This document shows positions 6,230-13,147 of a DNA stretch of 17,575 bases, in pieces. The notes under the pieces are model-generated. The model searched no databases and was not told the origin of the DNA. It saw only the letters and a list, made by a program, of their open reading frames with translations. A program made the translations under genes and the position numbers. Within the stretch, counting starts at the first letter, position 1, and every line of letters starts with the position of its first letter. Source of the stretch: CAZUXE01 sp964624585 (GTDB taxonomy: Bacteria; Hydrothermota; Tepidihabitantia; B3-TA06); NCBI GenBank assembly GCA_964624585.1, contig CAZUXE010000036.1:1-17575 (forward strand), written 5' to 3'.

Positions 6230-6715
6230 TTAGTGGGTGAAAGAATATGAGGGAGAAGCTCCACTTGAACCCGAGGTACATGCGCTTGATGCTGAATTAC
6301 CGCAGGCTGTGCCCATTGAATTACCGCAACTGTTACCTATTTCCTGAGCCGTTACTGCAGCAAGTATTACGGAACCAATTAGAAGTAATCCGCCTGCTAC
6401 TCCGCAACCTATCCAGGCTTTAGCAGCCCTGAGTTTTTTTGATTCTCTGACATAACAATCAGTATAAGAGGCAATGTAGCTTGGCGGTTTACCTATGAGG
6501 TTGCTTGGACTAGGAGTAGGTTTAAGGGCATAAGCCAATCCTACACCCAAAATATTCAATACACATCCAGCGCCAAGCCAGGTCCACATATTAAAATCTT
6601 GTTTTGCATCAATGTGAGCCTTTTGGCAAGGATTTACCGTTTGCTGCTGGGCAATGGTTGCAAGTGGCGTAGTTAATAAAACGATAGCTAATAAACTAGC
6701 AATATGCTTCCGCAC
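6230..6715 (-). CDS. Small secreted/membrane protein with Cys-rich tail (paralog A)
   Basis: Unrecognised family. I choose the GTG at 6715 (161 aa): GGAGGAGG stands 5 nt upstream, whereas an in-frame ATG at 6730 would place the Shine-Dalgarno inside the gene. Residues 1-22 are a signal peptide (core LLAIVLLTT, likely cut after ATIA). Two hydrophobic helices follow, about 44-64 (WTWLGAGCVLNILGVGLAYA) and 100-121. Between them is a conserved-looking loop, KPTPSPSNLIGKPPSYI...YTDCY. The C-terminal 35 residues are low-complexity Gly/Ser/Cys with repeated CGNS (GNSCGNS, TACGNS, SACTSG). It is homologous by eye to the protein at 7678-8043, sharing DxxxDxNxxxWLGAG, PxP, LxGxxPxYIxxY, CY and GC. It has its own strong promoter (6755-6782). 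Role unknown, probably envelope. Confidence 0.75.
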   Translation of the reverse strand: MRKHIASLLAIVLLTTPLATIAQQQTVNPCQKAHIDAKQDFNMWTWLGAGCVLNILGVGLAYALKPTPSPSNLIGKPPSYIASYTDCYVRESKKLRAAKAWIGCGVAGGLLLIGSVILAAVTAQEIGNSCGNSMGTACGNSASSACTSGSSGASPSYSFTH

Positions 6716-6754
6716 TATAACCTCCTCCATAATGGAAGTTTCTTTACAAAAAAT

Positions 6755-6782
6755 ATTATAAGGTATTTATTTGAGAAGTCAA
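6755..6782 (-). promoter_or_regulatory. Promoter of paralog A
   Basis: Minus strand: TTGACT (6777-6782), 16-bp spacer, TATAAT (6755-6760, perfect -10). The start would be near 6748, giving a leader of about 33 nt that contains the GGAGGAGG used by the GTG start. Confidence 0.75.
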
Positions 6783-6896
6783 TGTGTAAAAATTGCTTTT
6801 CCAATTGCGGTATCGTAATATTAACACAACTTGTATATATCTGAGTAGCTATCATATTGGTGCAACTGAGGCTTGGTTTGCAGTTGTTGGTATAAT

Positions 6897-6928
6897 AAAT
6901 ACAGTTACTGATAGCAGTAAGTGTATTT
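6897..6928. repeat. Near-perfect inverted repeat (hairpin)
   Basis: AAATACA, one mismatch, TTACTG, a 4-nt loop, CAGTAA, one mismatch, TGTATTT: 13 pairs over a 14-position stem. It lies between the end of the gene at 7004 and the promoter of paralog A. On the minus strand it is followed by an AT-rich but not T-only tail, so it could be a terminator for the 7004-8043 transcript or a regulatory operator. The rest of 6783-7003 shows no gene. Confidence 0.55.
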
Positions 6929-7003
6929 TACAACCCGGACGCTTTTTCTTATAGCAAGTTTCTCTGTAATAAAGCCGTCAGTCGTGTTTAATGTGTGGCA
7001 GGG

Positions 7004-7678
7004 TTACCAATCTATTACTTTAGTTTCTGCGTCTTTAGGTATCTTATAATTACTCAAACGCGAACTAAGCGGCGTATTGGTTTTGATATTTTCAAGGCGT
7101 AACTCTTCTGTTCTTAAAAACTTGCCTTTTTTTACAATGGAACGTAGATGATGAGGAATAAGCTTTCCATTTAGCTCCTCATATCCTCTTAATTGAAATT
7201 CAATCGACCATCCCTTACCAGAAGTTCGGTAAAGTACAAAGCTTTCGTCAATACTACCGGTTATAACCTTGGGTAAATTTGTATATTTCGGATGATACCA
7301 GTATAAAAGCAGAGTATCGCCTTTATTTTCCGACTTATTTACCTTAAATCCGGCTCTGTGCAAATTCCTTTCGTAATCGAAATCTAAGATTTGAGGTATG
7401 GTTGTTTTTTGAGTTGGCAGGCTATCGTTGGTAAGCAACCTAAAAAGCTTGTTCTCATCAGGATAATAGATGTCTGTGGTATCTGGTTTTATCCACATTA
7501 TTTGATTTAATGGTTCGCAGACATCGAAAATCACAATTGGCTCATAACAAATATAAAGCTTGCCCCGCACTACTTCCATATTCATTCTACCTTTATCTGC
7601 AGTTACTGTAGATAGTGTAAAATCTGCCGCTATTCGACAAGATGAAGCGGAAAGTAGCGCCACAAGAATTTGAATCAT
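7004..7678 (-). CDS. Secreted protein, possibly LolA-like fold
   Basis: 225 aa starting at ATG 7678, chosen because this ATG overlaps the stop of the upstream gene (TGATG) and starts a signal peptide (MIQILVALLSASSCRIAAD). A longer reading would overlap the upstream gene by 70 nt. Mature sequence is beta-rich: TLSTVTADKGRMNMEV, then GKLYICYEP, MWIKPDTTDIYYPDENKLFR, FVLYRTSGKGWSIEFQLRGY, and a final IPKDAETKVIDW. The run of antiparallel strands, the 'no-longer-than-225' size and the closing 'P-x-D-x-x-V-I-D' recall lipoprotein-carrier (LolA/LolB-like) folds; this is inference only. The cysteine at SSC could be an imperfect lipobox. It forms a coupled pair with the small membrane protein upstream, suggesting a shared envelope function. 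Confidence 0.65.
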   Translation of the reverse strand: MIQILVALLSASSCRIAADFTLSTVTADKGRMNMEVVRGKLYICYEPIVIFDVCEPLNQIMWIKPDTTDIYYPDENKLFRLLTNDSLPTQKTTIPQILDFDYERNLHRAGFKVNKSENKGDTLLLYWYHPKYTNLPKVITGSIDESFVLYRTSGKGWSIEFQLRGYEELNGKLIPHHLRSIVKKGKFLRTEELRLENIKTNTPLSSRLSNYKIPKDAETKVIDW

Positions 7679-8043
7679 CAAATTATACCTGAGGCAATAG
7701 ACCAGCTTCCTCCTATTACTCCCCAAAAGATAGTAGCGCCGACACAACCCCAGAAAGCTTTATTGGTTTGTATATTTTTAGCCTTTCTTTTGTAACATCT
7801 GCTGTAGGCGGATATGTACTCTGGCGATCGGCCAACCAGACTTACTGTTGGCGGAGAAGGTACTATAGCATGGGCAATTCCCCATCCAAGGCATCCCAAA
7901 AAAAACCCAGCGCCCAACCACAACATAGCGTTGGTATCTGTCTCAGCGTCGTAGTAAGCCTGCGAACAGGCGTCATCTGCAATCGCAACAACAGGTAGTG
8001 TGAGAATTGATACAAATAATAATAACGATAAACCTTGTTTCAC
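7678..8043 (-). CDS. Small secreted/membrane protein (paralog B)
   Basis: 121 aa with a GTG start and GGAGG 5 nt upstream (cggaggaagttGTG). Signal peptide at residues 1-22 (core LLLFVSILTLPVVA, likely cut after AIA), then CSQAYYDAETDTNAMLWLGAG leading into a first hydrophobic helix, the loop VPSPPTVSLVGRSPEYISAY with the RCY cysteine, and a second hydrophobic helix at the C-terminus. It aligns by eye with the protein at 6230-6715, including three conserved cysteines (after the signal, in CY and in GC), but lacks the Gly/Ser/Cys tail. Its stop is fused to the start of the following secreted protein (TGATG). An upstream TTGAAA with TATTAA 17 bp on (around 8065-8095) is only a weak promoter candidate. 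Function unknown. Confidence 0.75.
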   Translation of the reverse strand: MKQGLSLLLFVSILTLPVVAIADDACSQAYYDAETDTNAMLWLGAGFFLGCLGWGIAHAIVPSPPTVSLVGRSPEYISAYSRCYKRKAKNIQTNKAFWGCVGATIFWGVIGGSWSIASGII

Positions 8044-8131
8044 AACTTCCTCCGAATTTGCTTTTCATATTCTATATTAATAATTGACGTGCATAGGTCT
8101 TTCAATGTTTCAAGTTATGACTGAAGCGAAG

Positions 8132-8431
8132 TTAAGTATTTGATTTTTTCGTATACTCAGCAATGCAAGCCAGAATAAAAAAAACAGCGCTTCCAAAGGA
8201 GGCGATGAGTGAGGGAATTATCCAAAGCTTCGCTTTTGCTTCAGGAGCTTTGCTAAAACCCAAAACTCTACCTAATACTACTATAGAGTAAACCACAGTG
8301 AACACAAAATTATGAATTGAACTTGTTATTGCGACCGACCCCAGGGTTAAGGAAGGGAAGGCCGAATGGAGGGAAGCAATCTCTTTGAAGTTGAAGTACG
8401 GAGTTAAATAAGTACTAAGAGCAGTATCCAA
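8132..8431 (-). CDS. Doubtful membrane ORF, probably a gene remnant
   Basis: 99 codons from a TTG with no Shine-Dalgarno. Two convincing hydrophobic helices are present, around HNFVFTVVYSIVVLGRVLGF and LWIIPSLIASFGSAVFFILA, ending in a charged tail (EYTKKSNT). The first 25 residues look unlike a real N-terminus, and no better in-frame start exists. Immediately upstream lies a diverged, stop-containing copy of part of this gene (8425-8499), so the ORF may be a truncated survivor of a tandem duplication fused to unrelated sequence. I do not recognise the family. If expressed, the product would be a small inner-membrane protein. Confidence 0.35.
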   Translation of the reverse strand: MDTALSTYLTPYFNFKEIASLHSAFPSLTLGSVAITSSIHNFVFTVVYSIVVLGRVLGFSKAPEAKAKLWIIPSLIASFGSAVFFILACIAEYTKKSNT

Positions 8432-8499
8432 AGTTTTGTCTTGACTTTAGGAGTTTCGGGTAAAACCTAAAATTTCACCTGAGACTGCTATAGAAGAAA
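8219..8499. repeat. Diverged direct repeat of about 75 bp (two copies)
   Basis: 8219-8292 and 8425-8499 align with roughly 70% identity by eye, opening with the shared TATCCAAAG and including TTCAGGAG/TTTAGGAG, TAAAACC, ACCTAA/ACCTGA and ACTATAGA/GCTATAGA; most differences are C/T. On the minus strand the first copy encodes ...VYSIVVLGRVLGFSKAPE. The second gives LSSIAVSGEILGFTRNS followed by a stop and a 1-nt length difference, so it is a decayed duplicate. The remaining sequence of 8500-8615 shows only a 38-codon minus-strand ORF starting MEEEELELHSLTK, without a Shine-Dalgarno. Confidence 0.6.
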
Positions 8500-8615
8500 G
8501 CGCACAACCTTATAATCTGGAATTGGTTTTGTGGGGACAACGGGTTGATAGTGTTTTTGGTATTTCGTTAGGGAGTGAAGCTCTAATTCTTCCTCTTCCA
8601 TCAAGGAGGGGGAAA

Positions 8616-8669
8616 TTTTGACTAACTTTTGACTAGCTTTTGATCATCTTTTGCCTAGCTTTTTTGCTA
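8616..8669. repeat. 11-bp tandem repeat array, copy 2
   Basis: Units: TTTTGACTAA (8616-8625), CTTTTGACTAG (8626-8636), CTTTTGATCAT (8637-8647), CTTTTGCCTAG (8648-8658), CTTTTTTGCTA (8659-8669). It is the same unit, period and orientation as the array at 1-44, lies beyond the 3' end of a minus-strand operon as that one does, and likewise ends in a CTTTTTT unit on the gene-proximal side. Confidence 0.85.
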
Positions 8670-8736
8670 AGTAATTATAGGGTATGAAGTTTCTAAATGA
8701 ACTTATTTCAAAACGACCTAGGTGGCTAAGTCTGGC

Positions 8737-8753
8737 AAAAAGGCAACTTGCCT
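8737..8753 (-). terminator. Weak intrinsic terminator candidate after the second anti-sigma gene
   Basis: Minus strand: AGGCA-AGT-TGCCT (8741-8753), overlapping the stop codon, followed by TTTTT (8737-8741). The stem has only 5 bp, so termination efficiency is doubtful. Between it and the repeat array (8670-8736) I see nothing else. Confidence 0.4.
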
Positions 8754-9783
8754 AATCTTTGCTGAAGGGTACGTAAAAGTTGGAGTCTTTTTTGAAGCTA
8801 TGGCCTGCCCATCGCTTGCGATAAATTTTTATTGCCTGCTTGTCGGCCTCAGCGTCGCCCGAAGAACGGTATATTTCTATATTTAGTAACTGACCTGTAG
8901 TATCAACATTTACCTTTAATGTTCCGGGTTGTGGGATGCCAGAGCGTAAAGTAAACAAACGACGATAGGTGTAAGTATTTGAATCTGATAACCCTTCAGA
9001 TACAACAGAATTACTGGATAATCCATCAGCCTCTGTAAGCTCTCGTTCTTCAACTTGACCTTGTAGTGTTATTAAAGATAGAAGGTCTTTATTAGCTTCA
9101 ACCTTTGCGTTTGGCTCTTTTTGGGGTTGTGTTTTTGTTTTAAGACCGCTGCCGCCACGTCCTGTTACTGCAAATTCATTCTTTTGAGATTTTGCAGATT
9201 GACGAGAACTTGATATTCCCTTTGTGTCAGTTGATACAGATTCAAGCGTTTGTTCCGACAAAGAAGTGTTTGGGTTAATTGGAAATGGCGCTAGCACATC
9301 TTCCGCTTCAGATTTTTTAGAATCTATTTCTGTCCGAGCAAGCTTTTTGATACCTGTAACTGTATCAAACGTGATTTCTTTCTGCATAGCTTTGGTTTCA
9401 TTTTCGCTAAACTTCGTTGGTATTTCTTTAATAAATGAGATTGAAAGAAATATGGCTAAAATTACAGCAACGCCGGCAGAGAGGTAAGGAAGAAACCTGA
9501 AGTTCATTCTACGTAATTTCCTTCGTTTAATTAGAGGTTCATGAAGTGTGGTAAGTTCTTTTTGTATTCTTGTTGGGAAACTATGCCAGTAATGTTCACC
9601 TGGATCAGGAATTTTTTCATCATTCGCATCAAGCAACAAAGTATCAATGGCTGTAAGTTCAGCCAGTTTAAGCTGACATTCAGAACATTCTGTAAGGTGG
9701 GTCTCAAGTTCAGCACTCTTTTTTTCGTCAAGTTCTTTATCGTGATAGAGTTGGAGCAGTTTTTGGACTTCCTTGCAGTTCAT
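8752..9783 (-). CDS. Transmembrane anti-sigma factor with TonB-C-like domain (module 2)
   Basis: 343 aa. Residues 1-37 form a complete zinc-type anti-sigma domain (C3, H29, C33, C36; HLTECSEC). An HYWHSFPTRI motif (64-73) is shared with the other anti-sigma in this window. One membrane helix is at about 97-118. Next comes a long polar Ser/Lys/Glu-rich linker (about 120-275) that should lie in the periplasm. The C-terminal 65 residues, with PGTLKVNVDTTGQLLNIEIY and RSSGDAEADKQAIKIY, look like a TonB C-terminal/energy-transducer domain. The ATG overlaps the stop of the ECF sigma gene (ATGA). The expected role is to hold that sigma factor at the membrane, with the periplasmic domain a candidate sensor or contact to an outer-membrane partner. 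The domain assignment at the C-terminus is by pattern only. Confidence 0.87.
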   Translation of the reverse strand: MNCKEVQKLLQLYHDKELDEKKSAELETHLTECSECQLKLAELTAIDTLLLDANDEKIPDPGEHYWHSFPTRIQKELTTLHEPLIKRRKLRRMNFRFLPYLSAGVAVILAIFLSISFIKEIPTKFSENETKAMQKEITFDTVTGIKKLARTEIDSKKSEAEDVLAPFPINPNTSLSEQTLESVSTDTKGISSSRQSAKSQKNEFAVTGRGGSGLKTKTQPQKEPNAKVEANKDLLSLITLQGQVEERELTEADGLSSNSVVSEGLSDSNTYTYRRLFTLRSGIPQPGTLKVNVDTTGQLLNIEIYRSSGDAEADKQAIKIYRKRWAGHSFKKDSNFYVPFSKD

Positions 9784-10370
9784 AATAATTCTCCAAGTTC
9801 CTTTTTTAATATTTGACGAGCGCGGGAAAGGCGGGACATAACCGTACCAATAGGGATGCTTAAAGTTTCGGCAATTTGCGAATATGACCAGTTCTCATAT
9901 ACACGTAAAACAAGCGTCTGTTTTAACTTAATTGGCAATTTTACAATAGCATTGTGCACTTTTTGTTTTGTCTTGTTTTGCGCGTAGACGGTTTGAGGTC
10001 CCTTCCCTGACGATTTGAGATCTACATCTGTGTTAACCATAGGCAACTTTTTTTTCTTTACATAGTTGAGCGTTAAATTTATTGCAATTCTGTACATCCA
10101 AGGGCTGAAAGGATAACGTAAATCGAAGCGTTCAATAGCCTTAAATGCTCTAATAAACGCTTCCTGGATTAGATCATCTGTTTCATTATGGTTTTTTACG
10201 AATCTGTAAATCACAGTATACACCCTTCGTTGATAACGCTCTACTAGCTTGCCAAATGCAGCGGTATCTCCATCCTTAGCCCGCGCCAGGAGCTTTTTTT
10301 CATCAGAAGGAGACTTATTTTCCCAATCCTGCTGACTTGACTTTCTATCCTGTAATACAGATTCAGGCAC
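9780..10370 (-). CDS. ECF-family RNA polymerase sigma factor (module 2)
   Basis: 196 aa with a GTG start; AGGA about 7 nt upstream serves as a modest ribosome-binding site. An N-terminal polar extension of about 25 residues precedes region 2 (KLVERYQRRVYTVIYRFVKN, DDLIQEAFIRAFKAIERFD, PFSPWMYRIAINLTLNYVKK). Region 4 has LPIKLKQTLVLRVYENWSYS and QIAETLSIPIGTVMSRLSRA. It resembles the sigma factor at 4736 in both regions (shared AFIRA, PF-PW, PIGTVMSRL), and each is followed by a zinc-type anti-sigma factor, so the two modules are likely paralogous. It starts 24 nt after the stop of the phosphotransferase/kinase gene and may be read from upstream; no consensus promoter is visible in that gap. 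Confidence 0.93.
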   Translation of the reverse strand: MPESVLQDRKSSQQDWENKSPSDEKKLLARAKDGDTAAFGKLVERYQRRVYTVIYRFVKNHNETDDLIQEAFIRAFKAIERFDLRYPFSPWMYRIAINLTLNYVKKKKLPMVNTDVDLKSSGKGPQTVYAQNKTKQKVHNAIVKLPIKLKQTLVLRVYENWSYSQIAETLSIPIGTVMSRLSRARQILKKELGELL

Positions 10371-10394
10371 TTTTTATTCCTAACTCACTCCTGT

Positions 10395-11963
10395 TTAGGT
10401 TTTTTCTATAAAAGCGTGCACATCGGCGTCCATTTCTTCAGGTGTTCTGCCTGTTTTAAGTACAAAGTAGTCGAATGTATTTCCTTCTTCAAAAACTTCC
10501 TTCATCTTTAAGTATGTTTCCCATGTGGCATCAGACTGCATGTCTTTATTTTTTCGCTCTTCTATCCATACTTTAACTTGATTGTCATCAGCTTTACAAC
10601 AAATAAAATTGACATTTGCACCTAAAGGTTTAACTGCATCATAAAGCTCTTCACGTGCGGCTTTTTTTGAATAGGTAGCGTCCAGTATAAGCGATTGCGC
10701 GTTGGAAAGATATTTAGGCGCGCTGTCTTTCATTGATTCATAAACCTGTTTACTTAGTTTTGGAGAATATAAATCTTTCCCAAAGGATGCGTAGTGATGT
10801 TCATCAAGAGAAGCGCCGGCTATAACACGCCTTACTAAATCTGAACGTATATGTACTGCATTGCTCCAATCTCTAGTGCGGGAAGCCATAAGCGACTTTC
10901 CAGTTCCCGGTAGACCGTAGAAAACGGTTAGACTGGGCTTTGCAAAAAGGGTGTATGCGTACAATTTTGCTAAATCAAAATAGGCTTTCGCCTTTTGTTT
11001 AATTTCATCGGGATTCTTAGGATTTTGTCCAAGTTGAAAACCTATTACCTTACCTCTAACATAGGCCCTGTAACACCTAAAAAAATCGTGGAATCTTAAT
11101 AAGCCGTAGTCATCTGTTTCATTAAGATAACTATCTAGCAGAAAATCCGAAAGATTTCTCTTACCGTGAAAATCAAGATCCATGGTCATAAATGCTAAAT
11201 CAGCCGCGATATCTGAACAGGCGAAGCGAAGATTGAATTCAATTCTATCAAATATGAGAATTTCGCCATCAGGAACAAAAATATTGCCTGAATGAAGATC
11301 ACCATGACAATATTTAATTTTGCCACCTGCTTCACGCTCTCGAAACAGGGTTTCATTTTCTTTCAGGAATTTTTCAATTTTTTCCTTAATAAAGTTATAA
11401 TCATCAGAGGATATGGTTATATCCTTTACGTTCTCAGTCTGGGCAAAGTTCTCTTCCCAATTGAACTTAACGTTCTCAAAAGCCCCTTCAGCGGTTATTT
11501 CCTTAGAAACGGCGGCCTGTTTATGAAATTCGGCAATTTTTTTTGCCAACTTACTTATCAATCCGTAATCTATAGCGGAAGTTTTCAATAAGTTAGACAT
11601 CATGGATTCCTGAGGAATTTCTTTCATAACAAGCGCATATTCAATAACTTCGTTGCCTTCGCGCTCACCCAAGTGCAAATTACCCGATTGGTCAAGTGAA
11701 ACGGCTTCCACTTTCAGATAAATATCCGAAAGTTCGCTATTTAGCTTAAGTTCTTTATTACAGAACTTCCTGCGTTTTTCAAGTGTAGAGAAATCGAGAA
11801 AGCCAAAATTTACCGGTTTTTTAATTTTGTAAGCCCTGTTGCCTGTTAGGAATACCCAGGCGGTGTGAGTTTCGGTTCGTTCTATTTTACCTGTCTTATG
11901 GGGATAAAATTCAGGGGTCAAAAACGCCTGTAAGAATTTTTCTTGAACTTTGTCCTCATTCAT
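10395..11963 (-). CDS. Two-domain phosphotransferase-like / P-loop kinase protein
   Basis: 522 aa joining two kinase-like domains, as in the COG2187 (aminoglycoside-phosphotransferase-like) plus COG0645 (predicted P-loop kinase) proteins. The N-terminal half has YKIKKPVNFGFLDFST and the catalytic loop CHGDLHSGNIF (H220, D222, N227), with IFDRIEFN (D239) as the metal-binding position. The C-terminal half has Walker A GLPGTGKS (350-357), RSDLVRR (373-379) and LILDATY. The substrate is unknown, and despite the domain name there is no evidence that it confers antibiotic resistance. ATG 11963 has AAGGAG 5 nt upstream. It lies 80 nt after the glycerate kinase gene and 24 nt before the ECF sigma gene; the 80-nt gap has a TTGC-N7-GCAA dyad but no clear promoter or terminator, so read-through from the lysine operon is possible. 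Confidence 0.88.
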   Translation of the reverse strand: MNEDKVQEKFLQAFLTPEFYPHKTGKIERTETHTAWVFLTGNRAYKIKKPVNFGFLDFSTLEKRRKFCNKELKLNSELSDIYLKVEAVSLDQSGNLHLGEREGNEVIEYALVMKEIPQESMMSNLLKTSAIDYGLISKLAKKIAEFHKQAAVSKEITAEGAFENVKFNWEENFAQTENVKDITISSDDYNFIKEKIEKFLKENETLFREREAGGKIKYCHGDLHSGNIFVPDGEILIFDRIEFNLRFACSDIAADLAFMTMDLDFHGKRNLSDFLLDSYLNETDDYGLLRFHDFFRCYRAYVRGKVIGFQLGQNPKNPDEIKQKAKAYFDLAKLYAYTLFAKPSLTVFYGLPGTGKSLMASRTRDWSNAVHIRSDLVRRVIAGASLDEHHYASFGKDLYSPKLSKQVYESMKDSAPKYLSNAQSLILDATYSKKAAREELYDAVKPLGANVNFICCKADDNQVKVWIEERKNKDMQSDATWETYLKMKEVFEEGNTFDYFVLKTGRTPEEMDADVHAFIEKT

Positions 11964-12043
11964 AATGTCTCCTTCGTACTTTTAATCGGGAATTTTAATA
12001 TCATGCCGTTTTTGCGATGTTTGCAATTTATAATTAAATCCAA

Positions 12044-13147
12044 TTAGGCTAGTAGTCTGCCTATTTGGGTAGCGGTTTGTTTTAAGTAGTTTTTGGTATT
12101 AAGCATAGCCTGAGTTCGGTCAACCGGTCCTGGTTGAATTGATATGGCGGTAGTTCTTCTATCGCGTGGTGCAATTTGTACGGCTACTTCTCCGCAAAGA
12201 AGGATTAGCTTCTTATGCGGTAATTTTCGCAAAGCTCCAACTACTTTATAGGAAAGACTTTGTTTATCAAGACGCCCTTCGCCGGAAATAATCACCGAAT
12301 CTTTTTTCAGCTTATCCCTTAATCCTGAAAACCTAAGCATATAGTCCGAGCCGCTCATAAGTCGACATCCAGTTAAAGCTGAAAGACCGAATGATATTCC
12401 TCCAGCTGCACCCATTCCCCGACGATGGTCAAGCCTTTGTGCAATAGCCAATTCCGTGACCTCTGCGAATCGAGCAAAGCCTTTTTCCAGAATTTTGATA
12501 TCCCTTTTGCTAGCGCCTTTCTGAGGAGCGTAAACCATTGCACCCATTGGGCCAAGTAAAGGATTATCCACATCCCATAGAACAGTTAATTGTTTTTTCA
12601 GTCGGTGGTCAAGATTAGTGCGGTCAATTTGAGCCAATTTGATTAACTCAGCAGGGCCTTCAGGCAATTCTTTTCCTGAGGCATCAAGAAACCTTGCCCC
12701 CAGAACCTCTAAAGCCGCTCTGCCACCGTCAACTGTTGCAGAACCGCCTAAACCGACTATCACTTCCTCAATGCCCCTATCAAGTAGCGTAAGTATCGCC
12801 TCTCCAAGCCCCTTGGATGTAGTTAGCATGGGATTTCTTTCATTTTCTTTAAGAAGACGCAAACCTAGGATGGATGCTGACTCAAGGTAGGCCCGTTTTC
12901 CAAAAACCAAGGCAGTTGTTTTGATTCTTTTTCCAGACGCTCCTGTTACCTGCATAGAAGTTGCTCTGGCTCTTTTGCCTTTTAGATAATAATTTATGCA
13001 CTCAATAAATCCGTCCCCGCCATCCGATAGGGGATACTGTTCAATACGCTGTTTTTTCAGGCTGCTTTTAAGTCCTGTTGCAATTGCCCTTGCTGCCGCT
13101 ACCGGTCCAAGGGTTTCTTTATACGCTGCAGGAGCTACGATAATCAT
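12044..13147 (-). CDS. Glycerate kinase (GarK/GlxK family)
   Basis: 367 aa, the usual size for the glycerate kinase family that phosphorylates D-glycerate with ATP to (2- or 3-)phosphoglycerate; which product applies cannot be read from sequence. Family features: APAAYKETLGPVAAARAI at the N-terminus (normally SFKxxL), PLSDGGDGF, GLGGSATVDGG, WDVDNPLLGPMGAMVYAPQK, RGMGAAGGISFGL and SGEGRLDKQSLSYK. The ATG overlaps the lysC stop (ATGA), making it the last gene of the dapA-dapB-dapL-lysC series. A glycerate enzyme has no obvious place in lysine synthesis; it may link to serine or glyoxylate metabolism, or simply share the transcript. Neighbouring 80 nt carries no terminator. Confidence 0.93.
   Translation of the reverse strand: MIIVAPAAYKETLGPVAAARAIATGLKSSLKKQRIEQYPLSDGGDGFIECINYYLKGKRARATSMQVTGASGKRIKTTALVFGKRAYLESASILGLRLLKENERNPMLTTSKGLGEAILTLLDRGIEEVIVGLGGSATVDGGRAALEVLGARFLDASGKELPEGPAELIKLAQIDRTNLDHRLKKQLTVLWDVDNPLLGPMGAMVYAPQKGASKRDIKILEKGFARFAEVTELAIAQRLDHRRGMGAAGGISFGLSALTGCRLMSGSDYMLRFSGLRDKLKKDSVIISGEGRLDKQSLSYKVVGALRKLPHKKLILLCGEVAVQIAPRDRRTTAISIQPGPVDRTQAMLNTKNYLKQTATQIGRLLA

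Noticed and set aside
2690..6234. Shared 14-mer AGGCAGGTCTTAGT at 2690-2703 and 6221-6234
   Set aside because: About one such 14-base match is expected by chance in a window of this size, and the flanking sequences do not align.
8500..8614. 38-codon minus-strand ORF starting MEEEELELHSLTK
   Set aside because: The upstream sequence is the complement of a Shine-Dalgarno rather than one, and the frame runs into the decayed duplicate and stops.
10395..11963. Antibiotic-resistance aminoglycoside phosphotransferase
   Set aside because: The HGDLH loop is shared by many small-molecule kinases. The fusion to a P-loop kinase and the housekeeping context point away from resistance.
11964..12043. TTGC-N7-GCAA dyad with a TTGCAA/TGATAT promoter before the phosphotransferase/kinase gene
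   Set aside because: The -10 match is only about 3 of 6 and the dyad has no T-run, so neither promoter nor terminator can be supported.
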